From Methanosarcinales archaeon (GTDB lineage Archaea; Halobacteriota; Methanosarcinia; DSM-18856; Methermicoccaceae), in assembly GCA_003661015.1 (NCBI GenBank), contig QMVI01000067.1, positions 1-6,277 of the forward strand: a stretch of DNA of 6,277 nt. Reading direction: 5' to 3'. Below, piece by piece: positions 5,813-6,277 of the stretch (position 1 is its first letter; every line of letters starts with the position of its first letter). A program made the position numbers and the translations under genes. The notes under the pieces were generated by a model. It did no database searches, had not been told where the DNA came from, and was given only the letters and a program-made list of their open reading frames with translations.

Positions 5813-6128
5813 GGGTGGGCATCCTGCAGTCGACACAACTCTCTTCGCCCAGACACCATGCATCTTCCTCCATCCCGCAACCCCATGAGCGATGGTTGCC
5901 CATGGTAAGCCTGCTCCCTTCCGGGCCTGAGCCGTTTCCCATGGTTAAGCCATAGGGACATGCCCTCCGGCAAGCCCCTATGACAGCACCACCCCCATGG
6001 GACGGGACTTCTCAGTCAGATGCATGGGCTGTTGCGAAAAGAGCCTGTGCCTCCCACAGGCTTTCGTCCCCCGCATATCGACGATTTCGGGTTACAGGCA
6101 ACGCCGAGCTGCCCGGACTAGCCCACCC
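5813..6128 (-). ncRNA. ffs: Signal recognition particle RNA (archaeal 7S RNA)
   Basis: About 316 nt, transcribed leftward. It is the scaffold of the SRP, bound by SRP54 and SRP19, which targets ribosomes making membrane and secreted proteins. The ends pair as archaeal helix 1: GGGTGGGC (6128-6121) with GCCCACCC (5820-5813). The 5' domain has the conserved TGTAACCCGAAA...GATATGC segment (about 6097-6073). Part of helix 5 is the 10-bp pairing of 6027-6018 with 5865-5856. Helix 6 carries the SRP19-binding GGAG tetraloop at 5968-5965, closed by TTGCC/GGCAT and the CATAGGG/CCCTATG stem. Helix 8 contains the near-universal core CAGGCCCGGAAGGGAGCAGG with the GGAA tetraloop at 5922-5919. The segment is clearly more GC-rich than the neighbouring genes, as expected for a structural RNA. 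Exact ends are set from helix 1 and from the TATA box 22-29 nt upstream. No T-rich terminator is visible after the 3' end. Confidence 0.97.
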
Positions 6129-6150
6129 ATTATTATTTTGGTAGGAATTG

Positions 6151-6160
6151 ATATAAATAG
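6151..6160. promoter_or_regulatory. TATA box of the SRP RNA, possibly shared with the divergent regulator gene
   Basis: ATATAAATAG on the plus strand; its complement reads CTATTTATAT. In the minus direction TTTATAT ends 22 nt before the helix 1 GGGTGGGC, which is the ideal archaeal distance and also supports the SRP RNA 5' end at 6128. In the plus direction the same core predicts transcription from about 6178-6182, just before the GGTGATC ribosome binding site at 6183-6189. No second TATA-like core lies in the 63-bp gap. Confidence 0.75.
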
Positions 6161-6191
6161 GTTGGTGTGGTAGAGCTGGGATGGTGATCAG

Positions 6192-6277
6192 ATGAAAAAG
6201 GAGCTTGAAGGTTTTGTTCTTGGGAGTAAAGCGAGAGAGAAGGTTCTGTTAATTCTTGCGAAAGGACATGTACTTGA
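6192..6277 (+). CDS. Probable winged-helix transcriptional regulator (N-terminal fragment)
   Basis: The first 28 codons are present and the frame runs off the right end. The peptide begins MKKELEGFVLGSKAREKV and continues LLILAKGHVL. A short lead, then 'GSKxREKVLxIL', is the usual first helix of many archaeal winged-helix regulators (typically S-x-x-R-x-x-V-L-x-x-L before the recognition helices). The start has an almost full anti-SD match, GGTGATC at 6183-6189. An ATG at 6181 in another frame stops after four codons and is not used. The regulated genes are not visible. With only 28 residues the family call is moderate; another helical N-terminus is possible. Confidence 0.6.
   Translation, partial: MKKELEGFVLGSKAREKVLLILAKGHVL

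Noticed and set aside
5584..5973. Minus-strand open frames over the SRP RNA (also 5643-5942)
   Set aside because: They cross the end of gltX and the structured SRP RNA. The predicted peptides have no domain character, and the RNA explains the sequence fully.
1..6277. CRISPR arrays, insertion sequences, tRNA genes, attachment sites
   Set aside because: No regularly spaced repeats, transposase motifs, terminal inverted repeats or tRNA T-loop (GGTTCRANYCC) sequences were found on either strand.

Overview
The window looks like a chromosomal segment from a euryarchaeon. Four things support this: an archaeal-type SRP (7S) RNA with a closed terminal helix 1, an archaeal-type glutamyl-tRNA synthetase carrying an N-terminal extension, TATA-box promoters placed about 25 nt before short or absent leaders, and Shine-Dalgarno sites of the GGTGATC/GGAGGT kind. 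The non-canonical 'PNGPPTLGSAR' synthetase signature, together with a class I fructose-1,6-bisphosphatase, suggests the broad Methanomicrobia/Methanosarcinales/Archaeoglobi side of the tree. The species cannot be named from this sequence. Coding density is very high, and no mobile element, CRISPR array or tRNA was seen.

Layout. (1) 1926 to 1, minus strand: a three-gene cluster made of a secreted, C-terminally anchored surface protein, a 96-aa three-helix membrane protein (4-nt ATGA overlap), and the start of a CheY-type response regulator that runs off the window. (2) 1988-2446, plus strand: a universal stress protein with a complete ATP-binding motif, divergent from cluster 1. (3) 3992 to 2467, minus strand: a coiled-coil protein of unknown function followed by class I fructose-1,6-bisphosphatase, again with an ATGA overlap. 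(4) 4086-5792, plus strand: glutamyl-tRNA synthetase, divergent from cluster 3. (5) 6128 to 5813, minus strand: the SRP RNA, convergent with gltX. (6) 6192 to the end, plus strand: the start of a probable winged-helix regulator, divergent from the SRP RNA.

The three divergent intergenic gaps (1927-1987, 3993-4085, 6129-6191) are each under 100 bp. Each holds only one visible TATA-like AT core, which could serve both directions. The coiled-coil/gltX gap also holds an exact tandem 19-bp repeat (18/19 identical) over the predicted transcription start of the coiled-coil gene, which looks like an operator.

Functionally the segment is mostly housekeeping: translation (gltX), protein targeting (SRP RNA) and gluconeogenesis (fbp). 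The less understood parts are the surface protein/membrane protein/response regulator cluster and the coiled-coil partner of FBPase. I did not find a clearly new large system. The best leads are these two uncharacterised gene associations and the repeat-bearing bidirectional promoter.
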